Assembly (NCBI GenBank): GCA_963931925.1
Contig: OZ007569.1
Location: 7,554,957 to 7,618,956 of the forward strand
Source of the DNA: Onchidella celtica
Lineage: Eukaryota > Mollusca > Gastropoda > Systellommatophora > Onchidiidae
DNA: 64,000 nucleotides
Reading direction: 5' to 3'
The stretch's first letter is position 1, and every line of letters starts with the position of its first letter. Of the stretch, positions 12,053 through 22,917 are shown one piece after another. The translations under genes and the position numbers were made by a program. The notes beneath the pieces are model-generated. The model saw nothing but the letters and a program-made list of their open reading frames with translations. It was not told the DNA's origin and ran no database searches.

Positions 12053-15000
12053 TTACAAGACTTTATCCCAGAGTAGAATACAGACTACAGTTTTAATTAT
12101 TGCATTCTGTAAATTAGTAAGAGCAGCAATTACAATAACAATTTTATCTAATTGCTTGACCAGTGTGAGAGGACATTTGTTTGCCAGGATTCTGAATTTT
12201 CTCAAACTTGCAATAACCCGTTCAACGTGAATTGGAAGACGAGCAATTTCTGGTGACTTAGTTACTTCATTACCACTGAGCTGCTTCTTTCCACGTGTGA
12301 AAGATGGGATGTGCAGTAGAGCACCATGAGCTGCACATTCAATTTCTATAGTAAATCCACGGTCTGCCATTACCTCATCCCCATGTTGCAGTTTGGAAAG
12401 GTACCCAGACTCAAGTGTAATTTGTTTGTCAGACACTCTCCCTCCCCAGCCTTCTGATATGAAGGAAATAGCCCCAGCTGGTGTAATGGAGATCAAATAT
12501 TTAATCGTTGAAGAATGTTTATAATTACTCCAGCACTGAGCCCTTGCCGTAAGATTTGTAGGCCTGTTAGTGAAAATCTCGAAACAGTCAATTATTGAGA
12601 CAACTTTCCTGTATTTAGGCAGAAAGCTGTCTGGCACATTGCTCTGGATAACGTCACGCTCTGGCCAAACAATCAAATCCTTCAGAGTTGTAGATAGCAT
12701 GTCTAGCATCATTTCAATGATAGTTTGTTACTGTGGGCATTGAGACCCTGAATCTTAAACTCAGGTCCTTATTTGGACTCCCCATGCGCAGTCTCATCAT
12801 TGTCAGGAGGAGAGAATCCTCGACAGACAAGGCAGTAGATTATCAATAAACTGAAAATTTCATTACTTATTCCACTATAGAACTGAATCCCAATCTTCAC
12901 ATTCTCATATGTGAATTTTTCAACGCTTGTTTTTGAAAGTTGTAATTCTAAATGCTCGTGAAGCTTTTTCCTCTATTGTTGAACAATCTCCACCTCTTTT
13001 TCCACACTTCTTAGCTTGGCTTCCACCATGTACAGATTCTGGCTGACATCGTTGACAGTTTGTGTTGCTGAGGAGACAGAGGAAATAAGAATTTTTATTA
13101 CAGCATGAAGCTTCTACTAGGTGGATAGAATAGTCTAATTCTAATTTTGTCTCTTGCCATCCTAACAGGTTCAGCCAGCCAAGCTCATGGATATTAATTT
13201 CACAAAGGCCTTTCTGAGGCAGAAGAGGAGGACCACAACAACAGGGAACAAAGCATGGAAAATGAGTTCAATTACCCTGCAGGACATTGACAACAATGCG
13301 CCTGAGGCAGTGGTTCTTACTTCTCTTAAGAAGAAACAAACACAACCCAGTGTCATCAGCTCTATAGAGCAAACCAGGACTATAAATTTTATTACTACAC
13401 TGGCTACATATATGACTGCAGATGTCATCAAATCTATTGAATGTCAGACGAAAGAGCAGTCAAACTCCCCTCTTTGGAGAGTACAGCGAATAGGAAGAAT
13501 TACTTCCAGTACTATCCATAAAGTGTATCACTGTAAAGAACAAGAGAAGCTTGCAGATTTTTTATGTACTGTCAAGGACCTAAGAAATATTCCTTCAATT
13601 AAATATGGGGTTGACCACGAGGAAACTGCCAGGAATGAGTATACTGAATGTCAGTCTCAGGGACACTCAAATTTTTCTGTTACTAGTAGTGGTCTTGTTC
13701 TTAGACCAGATTACCCATACTTAGGGGCATCACCTGATGGTATTGTATTTTGTGATTGCTGTGGAAGAGGTTGCCTGGAAATTAAGTGTCCCTTTAAATT
13801 CAGGACAAAACTCCCCACAGACAACTCTGTTCCCAATTTCCCAATTTATTTTGACCAGGAGAATGGCTTGGTAACCTTAAAAAAAAACCATGAGTATTTC
13901 AGTCAAGTCCAGATGCACATGTTCATGACTGGTACAATGTATTGTGACTTCTATATGTTTGCCAAAGAAAACAGCATTTTAAGCCGAGTTGCTCGAGATG
14001 ATGCATTTCTTGATCTTGTCATCAGTAAATGTGCAACAATATATGAAAATGTAATTGCTCCTAAACTTGTGGCAAAATATTCTCAGTAACTTTCACGCAA
14101 TGCCTATGAACATGAAAATTAGGCCTATTGTTTTGTAATTTTTATGAAAACTGGAATTAAGCAGGTCTCGAACAAAATATTCCAGATACGGATACTGTAA
14201 CTTAGTGTAAGTGTAAATGAACCCTGGATTCTGCCTTTTATTTACTTTTTTCATGTAATGTAGTGGGAGGGATCTATGTAACACTGGTGCTTAGTACGTG
14301 TGTAAATGGAATCTGATCAACTATGTGGAACACTGCCTAAAAGAAACAAAATTTATGTGCATGCTTGTTTATTGTTGTTGATTTTCAACTATGCTACTGC
14401 GAAGATTCTTAACTTATCATGCTGGTTTTCATTACAGTCCAACTATACAGATTCTGAACTTATTATTCTAATTTCCACCATGCGATCACGAAGTAACACT
14501 TCGTACAATTATATTTTCTTGACGTGAAAGTGTTGAAGCTTGTGGTTTTTAATTTTTACTAAATCTACTTGTTTGGTTTCGTACTGTTACAGTACGCATT
14601 TTCAGTGGTACTCTAATATTTACATGCTAATGAGAATGAAATAATGAAACTGTCACTTTTCAAATTAATTGTTAAAAAAATGCATTTGTATAATTTAATT
14701 TAATAAACACCATTAACTCTTACCGGTACCTTGTTCTTTTGTCCCTTCTTCTGTCACTGCTGCTGTGGCCAAGCCTATCAGAGCAGTTGCAGCATCAAGT
14801 GCAGTGTCATTGTCCCTTATCTTCTGTCTTTGTTCATTCCTTTCTTGCCTTCTTTGATAACGTCCCATCAAAGTTGCCGCTGCAGGTTTCGATTTCCTGT
14901 ATCCCAAATTTTTGCTTGGTACATAGTCAGGGTGAGCAAGATCATTGTGGGGTCTTCCTCCTAGAAGTAATATTTGCTTGTTAGTGCAGGCTAGCTAAAG

Positions 15001-15449
15001 TACATCTATCTAGATCTAGTCACAGAAATTTTGTCTACAGAGTACAGTTGTTTTTTGTTTTTGTTTTTTTTTCATTTGTCTCTCGAATCGATCAAAACTT
15101 AGATTTATTGAAGTGTGGGCTGTTGCCTAAGTAGGAAGCTAAAATAATAGAAGAAAAAAAAAAAGAAACAGACCAGCGTCTCGACTAACGGTCGATAGAC
15201 TTGCAGGCGACTTAGAACATCTTGTAAAAGTTACTTACCACTTTCAAAATGATGGCTGCACACACGATCGTGCTTCGGGGGCTGCCAGAGCTTTAAAGAC
15301 TTTGTTGCTGCTCCCCGATTGATGGCTGTTATCCAGGCATTACTTTTTTCAATAGGTTTCGATGGTATTCGAAAAAATGACAATCCAGAGCCTGGTTTCA
15401 CGCGATTAGCGCATCCCCTCACACAGCAAGATCCCACCATGACCACCAC
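12053..15449 (-). pseudogene. THAP-DDE transposase of the ISL2EU-like element
   Basis: On the minus strand, exon 15449-15239 encodes a THAP C2CH finger (GSCCVRGCANR ... VCSHHFESG). Exon 14960-14724 continues with PHNDLAHPDYVPS and an Arg/Gln-rich helix, in the right phase. A third exon starts near 13071 with a coiled-coil segment that has an in-frame TAG near 12975 and then frameshifts down to about 12715. The remaining frame (12712-12053) has DDE-type transposase landmarks: SIIDCFEIF, SEGWGGRVSDKQIT, VMADRGFTI and a late Glu in HVERVIASLRKFRIL. It would cut and join transposon ends, but the breaks make this copy inactive. Confidence 0.8.
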
Positions 15450-15513
15450 TTTCTGCCCTCCAATTTTTCTCGGGACCTTGACCTTGTCTAGGCTCCGCCC
15501 ATTTTCACTGGCC

Positions 15514-17110
15514 TATTACCAAATCGCCGATCTAATTATTGGTAATTTACCACAGGTTAATGATACACCTGACGGCCAGTTAAAAGTTTGGAACGAAAAC
15601 GTTGCGTGTGTCACCACAAGACAACAGTCAAAACGTCCACCGGATGGTAATTTACAAACACCTGCGTTTGATTTTAATGTCACGCCTACAGTTTTCTATT
15701 AGGAACAACAAAGCGATCCATCACTAAAACCGCTGTTTGCGAAAGTTCAGCCTCAGAACGGAAATGCCTCTCCGTTTATCATTAAAAATGAATTATTATA
15801 CAGAAATTTCCGAAGTAAACGTGAGACCATTGAACAGCTCGTGGTGCCTAAGTCGTTCCGTCGCGACATTCTGCGTCTCGCGCATGATACATCATTTTCA
15901 GGCCATCAAGGTTCAGCCAGAACCAAATCACGGATATTGGCTCATTTTTTCTGGCCTGGTGTATACGCGGACGTGAACCGTTTTGTGGCGCGCTGCGATG
16001 TATGTCAAAAACGTACACCTAAAGGTAAAGCATCACGCGCACCCCATCAGGAGATGCCTCCAGTCTCAACACCATTCGAGCGTGTCGCAGTTGACATAGT
16101 AGGTCCTCTTAGTAAATCAGAGGCCATCGATTCATCCTGTCGGTAATCGACTACGCGACGCGCTGGCCTGAGGCTATTCCTTTAAGAGACATTACGGCTG
16201 ACCATGTCGCTGAGGCTCTTGTTACTATTTTCTCGCGAGTCGGATTTCCGACCGAGATTCTTTCAGACAGAGGACCACAATTCACCTCTGATCTATACAA
16301 AAAGGTACTAGAATTAGCGGGAATTAAACAGAAATTAACGTCCCCCTATCATCCGCAGTCAAATGGTTGTTGCGAGAGGTGGAATGCGAGCATGAAGTCT
16401 ATGCTAGCACGCGTATCCGCCGACAAACCTGGAGACTGGGACCGTCAGCTCCCCGCTATTCTCTTTGCCTATAGGGAACTCCCGAACGCGTCCACGGGTT
16501 TCTCCCCATTTGAGTTATTATACGGACGTAAACCACGTGGCCCGATGGCCATACTTAGTCAATTGTTCGCCGGTTCTGAAACCGACGATTATGATACGCG
16601 ATGCGCGTATCAATATGTTGTCGATCTCCGACAACGAATTATTAATGCATGCAAAACCGCTCTGCAATTTGCATGCGCTAGAGCGAGTTCTTCAAAATTT
16701 TATCGCGACCAGGGCGCCCAAATGCGCGCCTTGTCAGTCGGAGATCTGACACTTGTTCTTTTGCCGCAAACGCAAAACAAACTCCTTCTAACTTGGAAGG
16801 GACCATACAGAGTCCTTAAGAGACTCTCCAGAGTGAATTATTTGATAGATATTCGTGGGCAGAGGAAAATATTTCATATTAATATGCTGAAAAAGTACCT
16901 GCCTAGCGATGATCGGCGTAACAACTCCGTTCATGTCGTCCCAATGGCCAACGCGGCTTTAGTTACTGTCGACGACGAGGATCCTTTGAGTATCGACAAA
17001 TCGTTGCCCATATTACAAGCCACCGAGACTATAAACGATGTTAATATCAATGATGAGCTTGCGCCGTCGCCGAAACAGGATCTTACACACTTGCTCCAAG
17101 AATTTGCCAC
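15514..17110 (+). pseudogene. int: Protease C-terminus and integrase of the Gmr1-like element (broken)
   Basis: The frame resumes after the transposon with the protease tail (IADLIIGNLPQV). A nonsense TAG lies at 15700-15702. The integrase follows: an HHCC zinc-binding domain (HDTSFSGHQG ... CDVCQKRT, about 15880-16010), then the catalytic core with Asp in VAVDIVGPL (about 16085), Asp in LSDRGPQFTSD (about 16261) and Glu in SNGCCERWN (about 16372). A single-base frameshift near 16122 separates the first Asp from the rest. The C-terminal part (GDLTLVLLPQTQNKLLLTWKGPYRV) resembles the SH3-like tail of Ty3/Gypsy integrases. It lies directly upstream of RT, not downstream. Confidence 0.88.
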
Positions 17111-18430
17111 GTGTTCACGGATTTGCCGGGTTGTACGTCTTTAGTCCAACATGTAATACGACTTCAGACAGACGTACCGGTGTTTGTTAAACCGTACCCA
17201 CGCCCGCTGCACGCTCACGAAACGATAATTACAGAAGTACGTGCCATGCTACGGCTAGGCGTGATAGAGCGATCAACAAGTCCGTATTGCTCACCGATTG
17301 TCCTGGTCAAGAAGAAAGACGATACCGTGCGTTTTTGTATTGACTATAGAAAGCTCAATGCTATAACCATCTATGATGCGGAACCCATTCCCAATCAGGA
17401 GGACTTATTCGCGCGGTTATCCAATGCAAGTATCTTCTCTAAAATAGACTTATCCAAAGGATATTGGCAGATTCCTCTCGAAGAAGGAAGTAAACAATAT
17501 ACAGCGTTTCAAACCCCTTTGGGTTTAATGCAATGGAAATATATGCCTTTCGGACTGGTTACTGCACCAGCCACTTTCGCGCGCATGATGAACATCTTGC
17601 TAAATGAATTGCGCTGCGTACTATCATATTTCGATGATATATGTATTTTTCAGGCCGATTGGGCTGGCCACTTAATGGCCCTTCGTGAAGTTTTTGCCGC
17701 TCTTCGCCGAGCTGGCCTTACCGCGCGACCCAGTAAGGTGTTCCTGGGATATCACCATATAAACTTTTTGGGTCATACCATAACCCACGGGGTTCAGACT
17801 CCAGACGATCGCAAGATATCCAGTATTTTGAAACTACAACCCCCTAAAACTAAAAAGCAAGTCCGTAGCTTGTTGGGACTTTTGAATTATTACAGGAAAT
17901 TTATACCAAACTTTTCCTCTCTCTCAGCCCCGTTATCTGATCTAACGAGGAAAAATGTTCCAAATAGAGTCATCTGGACGCCTCAGTGCGCTGATGCCCT
18001 TCAGACTATTCAGAATTTATTTTCTACTTTCCCCCTGCTTGTTTTACCCGATATACGCCAGACATTCATCGTCCGAACGGATGCATCAGATAAAGGAATA
18101 GGCGCCGTGTTACTCCAACAGCGTGACGGTTTCTTGCGACCGTGCTTATATGCAAGCCGGAAATTACTTGATCGAGAGACGCGCTATGCGATTGTCGAAC
18201 GAGAGTGCCTCGCAATTGTTTACGCGGTAGATGCATTTTCTCGATACTTATTAATGTCCGAATTTATAATTGAAACGGATCATCGACCATTACTGTTTCT
18301 TAAGTCGAACAGAGCCAAGAATGCTCGACTAACCAGATGGAGCCTTGCGCTCCAGGAATACAAATTTACTATTCGGGCTATACCTGGGGAGGATAATTTA
18401 CAAGCTGATGTATTGTCCCGTTTGATTTAG
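17111..18430 (+). CDS. pol: Reverse transcriptase-RNase H of the Gmr1-like element
   Basis: The 439-residue frame is intact. RT motifs run in order: ERSTSPYCSPIVLVKKKD, RFCIDYRKLNAIT, FSKIDLSKGYWQIPL, FGLVTAPATFARMMN and the catalytic SYFDDICIF, followed by KQVRSLLGLLNYYRKFI. RNase H follows with FIVRTDASDKGIGAVL, YAIVERECLAIVYAV and FIIETDHRPLLFL, and the domain ends at DVLSRLI. The first ATG at 17111 is probably not the natural start. The integrase frame overlaps it to 17144 in another phase, and the Gmr1 polyprotein is expected to be continuous. It would copy element RNA into cDNA in the cytoplasm. Confidence 0.92.
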   Translation: MFTDLPGCTSLVQHVIRLQTDVPVFVKPYPRPLHAHETIITEVRAMLRLGVIERSTSPYCSPIVLVKKKDDTVRFCIDYRKLNAITIYDAEPIPNQEDLFARLSNASIFSKIDLSKGYWQIPLEEGSKQYTAFQTPLGLMQWKYMPFGLVTAPATFARMMNILLNELRCVLSYFDDICIFQADWAGHLMALREVFAALRRAGLTARPSKVFLGYHHINFLGHTITHGVQTPDDRKISSILKLQPPKTKKQVRSLLGLLNYYRKFIPNFSSLSAPLSDLTRKNVPNRVIWTPQCADALQTIQNLFSTFPLLVLPDIRQTFIVRTDASDKGIGAVLLQQRDGFLRPCLYASRKLLDRETRYAIVERECLAIVYAVDAFSRYLLMSEFIIETDHRPLLFLKSNRAKNARLTRWSLALQEYKFTIRAIPGEDNLQADVLSRLI

Positions 18431-19033
18431 AGTTCTAAAATAGTCTGTTGAACATTGAGGTTGAGCATTTTTCACCTTTTTCGGAGACCGTGGATGGTTT
18501 CACATTATATTGTCCTACCAATTATGGACATTCTTTCTCAAAATTTCCATGTGATTCCTTTTTCCACTAGCGTCCATCCTGACCATGACCTGAGTTTCAG
18601 ACAACCTTGACGCCTTTGTCTGCGGTTCAATGAGATGAGAAAATGGCAAACCGAGCGACCAGACCTACTGCTGCCAGGATACCATTACTTTAATTAACTA
18701 TTGTTCGTTCATGTTCTATGAATGTATTAATTACGCTCAATGAAGCGATGAGCTAGTTGCTCAATATTTCAGTCTTTACAGTATGTCTGTGTGAGAGAAC
18801 TTTATCACTTTAATTCTTAAGTGCTACAATAATTATATATTATCACAGAACGTCGCATATAAATATACATATTATGCTATCGTCCATCGATAATGCACGT
18901 TCTTAGAATTTTTTTTTGACTTTCAGTAACGCTATATTTTTTACTATATCCCCTTTTCAAAGTACTATTACATAGCAACGTTAGTAGACAGTTATGTCGT
19001 TCAAACCCTAAGTTTTCACTGGGGTGGGGGATG
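18431..19033 (+). other. 3' untranslated region and polypurine tract of the Gmr1-like element
   Basis: No env-like frame follows RNase H. The last bases before the 3' LTR, about 19018-19033, read CTGGGGTGGGGGATG, a good polypurine tract for plus-strand priming. Confidence 0.7.
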
Positions 19034-20269
19034 TGTCAAGAACAGATTTGATTCATAAATGTTTCCACTGAGTAAATTTTTGTGAGAGAGCAGTGAGTAA
19101 TTTTTACAAACGTAATTATTGTGCGAGCCAGCATAACTTGGTCTCGTAAACAATTTGTTTTGAACAGTTTTTTTTATAATAGATAGACAGAAGATGTGGG
19201 GAAGGATAGACGGACAGCGTAGGTGTGCATGACTGAGCACTTTTTATATCTCGTGTTTTGAACTAGGTTTAGTAGAGAGGGAAGGGGTGAGTAGGAATTA
19301 AATGTTATTGAGACGTCTGTTGACGTACAGAAAATCTGTGATCCAGAGTAAAAGCTCGGGGTTTTGAACATGTTAAGAATTTATTGCTATAAAATTACAT
19401 TTTATTGTCTTGAGTGATTCGACCTTTGATGTCGACCCAAGGTCGTTGCGTAGGGCTGTTACTTAAAATAACTCGGTTCGGCAGCTGAGCTAGAGGTGGT
19501 TGCACCAATCAAATGTATGAATCTGGACGGAAGGTCGAGACATAGCTTTGGTATTTAAACCCGTGCAGAGCTTAGATAGTGGCCACATGTAGACAATCCA
19601 TTTACGAGGTGGACGGCGAGCTCTCAGCCAGATGAGAAGTACAGTGAGCTGATATGTACAGTGATGGAGCATTGTCAGAAATCTACGCTCCTGAGCCCAA
19701 ACCTACTTGTTTGAGCATTAAACCCACAGCGCTAATATCAACAGCCCTCACATTGTGAGGGCCGAATGGTGAGCTAAAGATTTTAATTCCATGCTGAATT
19801 TACAGCCAGCTACACATGTAGACTGTTGACCAGTACTGCCAGACCACATGCATTTCCCGCGACCACGTGTGAACTACACCAGAGCGCGCCTGGCAGAGAC
19901 GCAATATAAATATGTTTTAGTATGTAGAGAGATAGAACTTTAAACCTTACAGGATCCGTCGCCCTCGTGCGCGGATTCCTTTGAATGTAAATTTATTGTG
20001 ACTTAGATAACTTCATATTACATTGCCTTAAGTACTTCATAGTTGCTCCTCAGCTTAGTTGAGCATTTTCAGTTGCTATTGTATTCGTTATCTATTGTAT
20101 ATTTTATCTTTGAATTTGTTAGATATATAAACTTTGCAGTCTGTTACTCAAATTGATTTATTTAGTTTTTAGAGTGAAAGTTGTTTATTTGTTGTTGTTT
20201 TTTTTTGTGCTCGTGTGATTGGGATGCGGACCTCTTGATCTATATTCCCCAAAATCCCGATCCGCGACA
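19034..20269 (+). repeat. 3' LTR of the Gmr1-like element
   Basis: This 1236-bp LTR starts TGTCAAGAACAG and ends CCGCGACA. It is followed by the target duplication CCGGG at 20270-20274, after which LINE-A resumes. Confidence 0.93.
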
Positions 20270-21382
20270 CCGGGAACAGCATCTTCCTCTTCACATGGCT
20301 TTTGTAGACCTCACAAAGGCTTTTGACAGTCAGCAGCTCAGGGCTGTATTTTGTACTACATAAAATTGGTTGCCCCCCAAAACTACTGAACCTTATCATC
20401 TCGTTCCATAGAGATATGAAAGGTACTGTTCTGTTCGACGGCAGCACATCAGAGAGCTTTGACACTAGAAGTGGAGTCAAGCCGGGTTGTGTCCTTGCAC
20501 CTACCCTCTTTCACATGTACTTTGCAATGCTCCTACAGTGTGCCTTTAAGACATCACCTGGAGATGTCTACCTCCACTGGAGAACAGATGGATCCCTCTT
20601 CAACTTAATAAGATTGAAAGCCAAGACAAAGATTACATCATCTCTAATTCGAGACCTCCTTTTTGGTGATGACGCATCACTTGTCGTGCACAGTGAAACA
20701 ACACTACAAAAAATGATGAACCACCTATCACATGCATGCCAAACATTCTGTCTCACCATTAGCGTCAAGAAAACAGTGATTCTGACCCAAGATGGTATGA
20801 CCAGGGCAAACATCATTCTGGACAACAAGCCTCTGGAGATTGTCAACAAGTTCTGCTACCTAGGATCAACGGTCACCTCTTCAACCTCCCTTGACGATGA
20901 AATAAATACCACGATAGAAATAGCTGGAACATTGGTCGACTGAAAAAGAGGGCATGGAACAACTAAATGCTCACACGAAGACAAAGATAAGGATATATGA
21001 AGCATGCGTCCTTAGTTCACTCCATTACGGATCAGAAACGTGGACACTGTACTCAGGACAGGAGAAGAAAGTAAACACCTTGCACCTCAGACGCCTCCGA
21101 AAGATCCTTGGCATCAGCTGGCGTGACAGAAAGACCAACACACAAATCTTGGGAGAAGCAGAGCTGCCGAGCATGTACACCATCCTGTGCAAACGAAGAC
21201 TGAGATGGCTAGGTCACGTAAAACGAATGGACGACAGCAGGGTTCCCAAGCAGTTGCATTTTGGTGAAATGGCCCAAGGCGACAGACAGCGTGGAAGACC
21301 AAAGCTAAGATTCAAAGACAAGCGCTGGAACAAAATGGTAAAGTGTAACATCAACCCTGGAACTTGGGAAGAACTAGCAGAG
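20270..21382 (+). pseudogene. LINE-A, middle part: RT core and maturase-like region
   Basis: The RT resumes in the register expected from the piece ending at 4206 (MAFVDLTKAFD). It continues in the frame beginning near 20323: KIGCPPKLLNLI, SGVKPGCVLAPTLF, then LLFGDDASLVVH. The catalytic block has Gly where LINE-B has Ala (FGDD versus FADD). A frameshift near 20330 and another break near 20940 separate the frames. The 20954-21382 frame holds YGSETWTLYSG and the LRWLGHVKRM / RGRPKLRFKD region. It is cut at 21382 by a solo LTR. Confidence 0.85.
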
Positions 21383-22622
21383 TGTCACGAGCAGAGTTAG
21401 GGTCTTGGGGATGTTATGACTGCGCGAGAGGCAGCTAACTCACACTCGGACACAACCACACAAGAAAAGTATTAAATAACTAGAGCGTATATCTATGTCA
21501 GGCCGGTCAGGCCATCTTAGTATTTAAATATTAATAAACAAAACAAAAGACAATAGAGGTATATTCAAAGCAATAAATTCTAATTACTAACTTAATCTAT
21601 GATATTCATGTAACTATGGTTCCTTATTGGATGTACTGCAATCAATAGCAAATGGGTATATTATACGAAACTAGATATCAATCTAAAGTGACAGTTGAGT
21701 CGCCACTGGCCAGTCGCCAGGCAAACTCTCCCTAAATCATATGGGCTTGAATGTTAGGAGAGCCCAGTACGTTCCAAGCCTACAGAAGCACACTTCGGCT
21801 TGTAGGTAATTAAACAGTTGCAAAAGACTATATATATATATATGCACAATCACTATTCAATTCATCAACAATGTGCTATATTACTTCAATCATACTATGG
21901 AGATAGATCTATAATACGGGCCACTCGTTCGTCGAGTGCCAGCTGGGGTTTCCTTAGACTTCCTATGAGGCTGTGGTTCTCTCTCTATCTGTGAACTTCT
22001 ATTATGCTTAGACAAATAAGATATATTACCATTGGTCACGCCTACTGGTAGGCGCGAACATCAAAAGAGCGCAGCGTGGGCTTTTAAAGGTCAGCCCACT
22101 CAGACCTTTCTTTCTAGAGCTCAGTCAGTCCGATTAGCAAGGACTTCTTGTCTTCAAATCACACAGTTCAGGTACTGGCCAACCGGTGATACTTCACGAC
22201 ACGATGCTTCTGCTCGTCTGTATTCAATGAATCTGAACGTTACACGATGTTTTATACTATCCAACTACCCAGCAGTGCTAGTCCGCTGGCCCAATTAGTT
22301 CAGCTATCTCATTGGCCGAAACCTCCCACAATTTTAATTGTAGTAATACGTCTGCACTATTATACCAGCCAGTTAACGTGCAAAACTTGTCTAGTCATAC
22401 TTAACAATGTCAACTATCCCCACCTTGTTTCACCCCTACTCCATTACTTATTAATCACGAACATTAAAACCGACAAGCGTGAATCTAACAGTTTAACTTT
22501 ACATTTATTTACTCACCAACTATAATTCGCGAGGACCGTTCAAGGCCACCAGCCAATTTCTCATGGCCCTGGTAAAAACACATCTCACGCTCTGCGTGAG
22601 TTCTAACATCCGAATCATGACA
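21383..22622 (-). repeat. Solo LTR of a second LTR-retrotransposon family
   Basis: This 1240-bp insert is flanked by CAGAG on both sides (21378-21382 and 22623-22627). Its ends form a short inverted repeat, TGTCAC ... CATGACA. The LINE-A frame is in register across it when one CAGAG is kept, so the boundaries are firm. A TATAAAAC motif on the minus strand near 22255 suggests minus orientation. No internal region remains, which is the expected result of LTR-LTR recombination. It is not clearly alike to the Gmr1-like LTR. Confidence 0.83.
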
Positions 22623-22850
22623 CAGAGGACCGTTCAGCTTGGAAGTCCATAGTGAGAGTTGGAGTCCAACACTTAAAGAACAACATCATCTCAGACCAAA
22701 TTGAGAAGCGCCGAGTAAGAAAAGAGAAACCCCCACAATCTCGCGGCACCTCTCTTACCTGCCAGTACTGTAATAGGAACTGCTTATCCAACATCGGTAG
22801 GATAAGCCATGAGAGAAGCTGCAGGAGAAAGGAATGAATTTAGCTGCTGA
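22623..22850 (+). pseudogene. LINE-A, 3' end: C-terminal zinc finger
   Basis: The last piece of LINE-A encodes SAWKSIVRVGVQHLKNN and a terminal finger (LTCQYCNRNCLSNIGRISHE) matching the C-terminus of LINE-B, with a stop near 22837. The true 3' end of the element probably lies a little further on. Confidence 0.82.
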
Positions 22851-22917
22851 CCGTCTGTCAAGACGAAAAGAGCCAAGTATATTTATCATAAATCCCTCTT
22901 CTACATAAGGCTGCCAT

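Larger units (their letters stand above)
8749..14089 (+). pseudogene. SWIM zinc-finger / YqaJ-type exonuclease gene of the ISL2EU-like element
   Basis: Three exons chain with correct phases: 8749-9218, 11694-11820 and 13169-14089. Exon 1 starts MATADRYVDTLC and ends in the first half of a SWIM zinc finger (AHCTCMAG). Exon 2 completes it (GKACSHTAAIAFKVEFA). Exon 3 encodes a YqaJ-like nuclease core: WRVQRIGRITSS, YGVDHEETARNEY, GASPDGIVFCDCC, CLEIKCPF and the late QVQMHMFMTG, matching the D-(E)xK fold of lambda-exonuclease/YqaJ families. The protein would act on DNA and is presumed to help transposition; its exact role is not established. One in-frame TAG at 8926-8928 interrupts exon 1, so this copy is probably not functional unless the codon is bypassed. 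Intron 1 holds LINE-B. The final stop is at 14089. Confidence 0.82.
8449..15513 (+). mobile_element. ISL2EU-like DNA transposon inserted in the protease region
   Basis: The insert is 7065 bp. Its ends are imperfect inverted repeats: the left starts GGCCAGTTAAACTGGGC and the complement of the right starts GGCCAGTGAAAATGGGC. A TA dinucleotide lies on each side (8447-8448 and 15514-15515), giving a 2-bp target duplication. Counting codons, the protease frame is in register across the insert once a single TA is kept, which confirms the boundaries. It carries two converging gene sets: a SWIM/YqaJ nuclease gene on the plus strand and a THAP-DDE transposase on the minus strand. From memory, that pair is the signature of ISL2EU elements. 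A LINE (9314-11061) sits inside its first intron. Confidence 0.85.
4207..20269 (+). mobile_element. Gmr1-like Ty3/Gypsy LTR retrotransposon, full length, with nested insertion
   Basis: The element is bounded by two near-identical LTRs (4207-5443 and 19034-20269) that begin TGTC and end GACA. A 5-bp target duplication, CCGGG, flanks it at 4202-4206 and 20270-20274. Internal order is leader, gag with SCAN-like capsid and zinc knuckle, protease, integrase, then RT-RNase H. Integrase before RT is the Copia-like order known in Ty3/Gypsy elements only from the Gmr1-like group, and the SCAN-like capsid agrees. The protease is interrupted by an ISL2EU-like transposon (8449-15513). Without that insert the element would be about 9.0 kb. 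Coding breaks include a gag frameshift and nonsense codon, a nonsense codon and frameshift before or within integrase, and a frameshift at the INT-RT junction. Confidence 0.9.

Noticed and set aside
17100-17144. Programmed frameshift between integrase and RT
   Set aside because: No slippery heptamer is evident, and other random frameshifts and stops occur in the same element. Decay is the simpler reading.
18431-19033. env gene after RNase H
   Set aside because: There is no open frame of useful length between RNase H and the 3' LTR.
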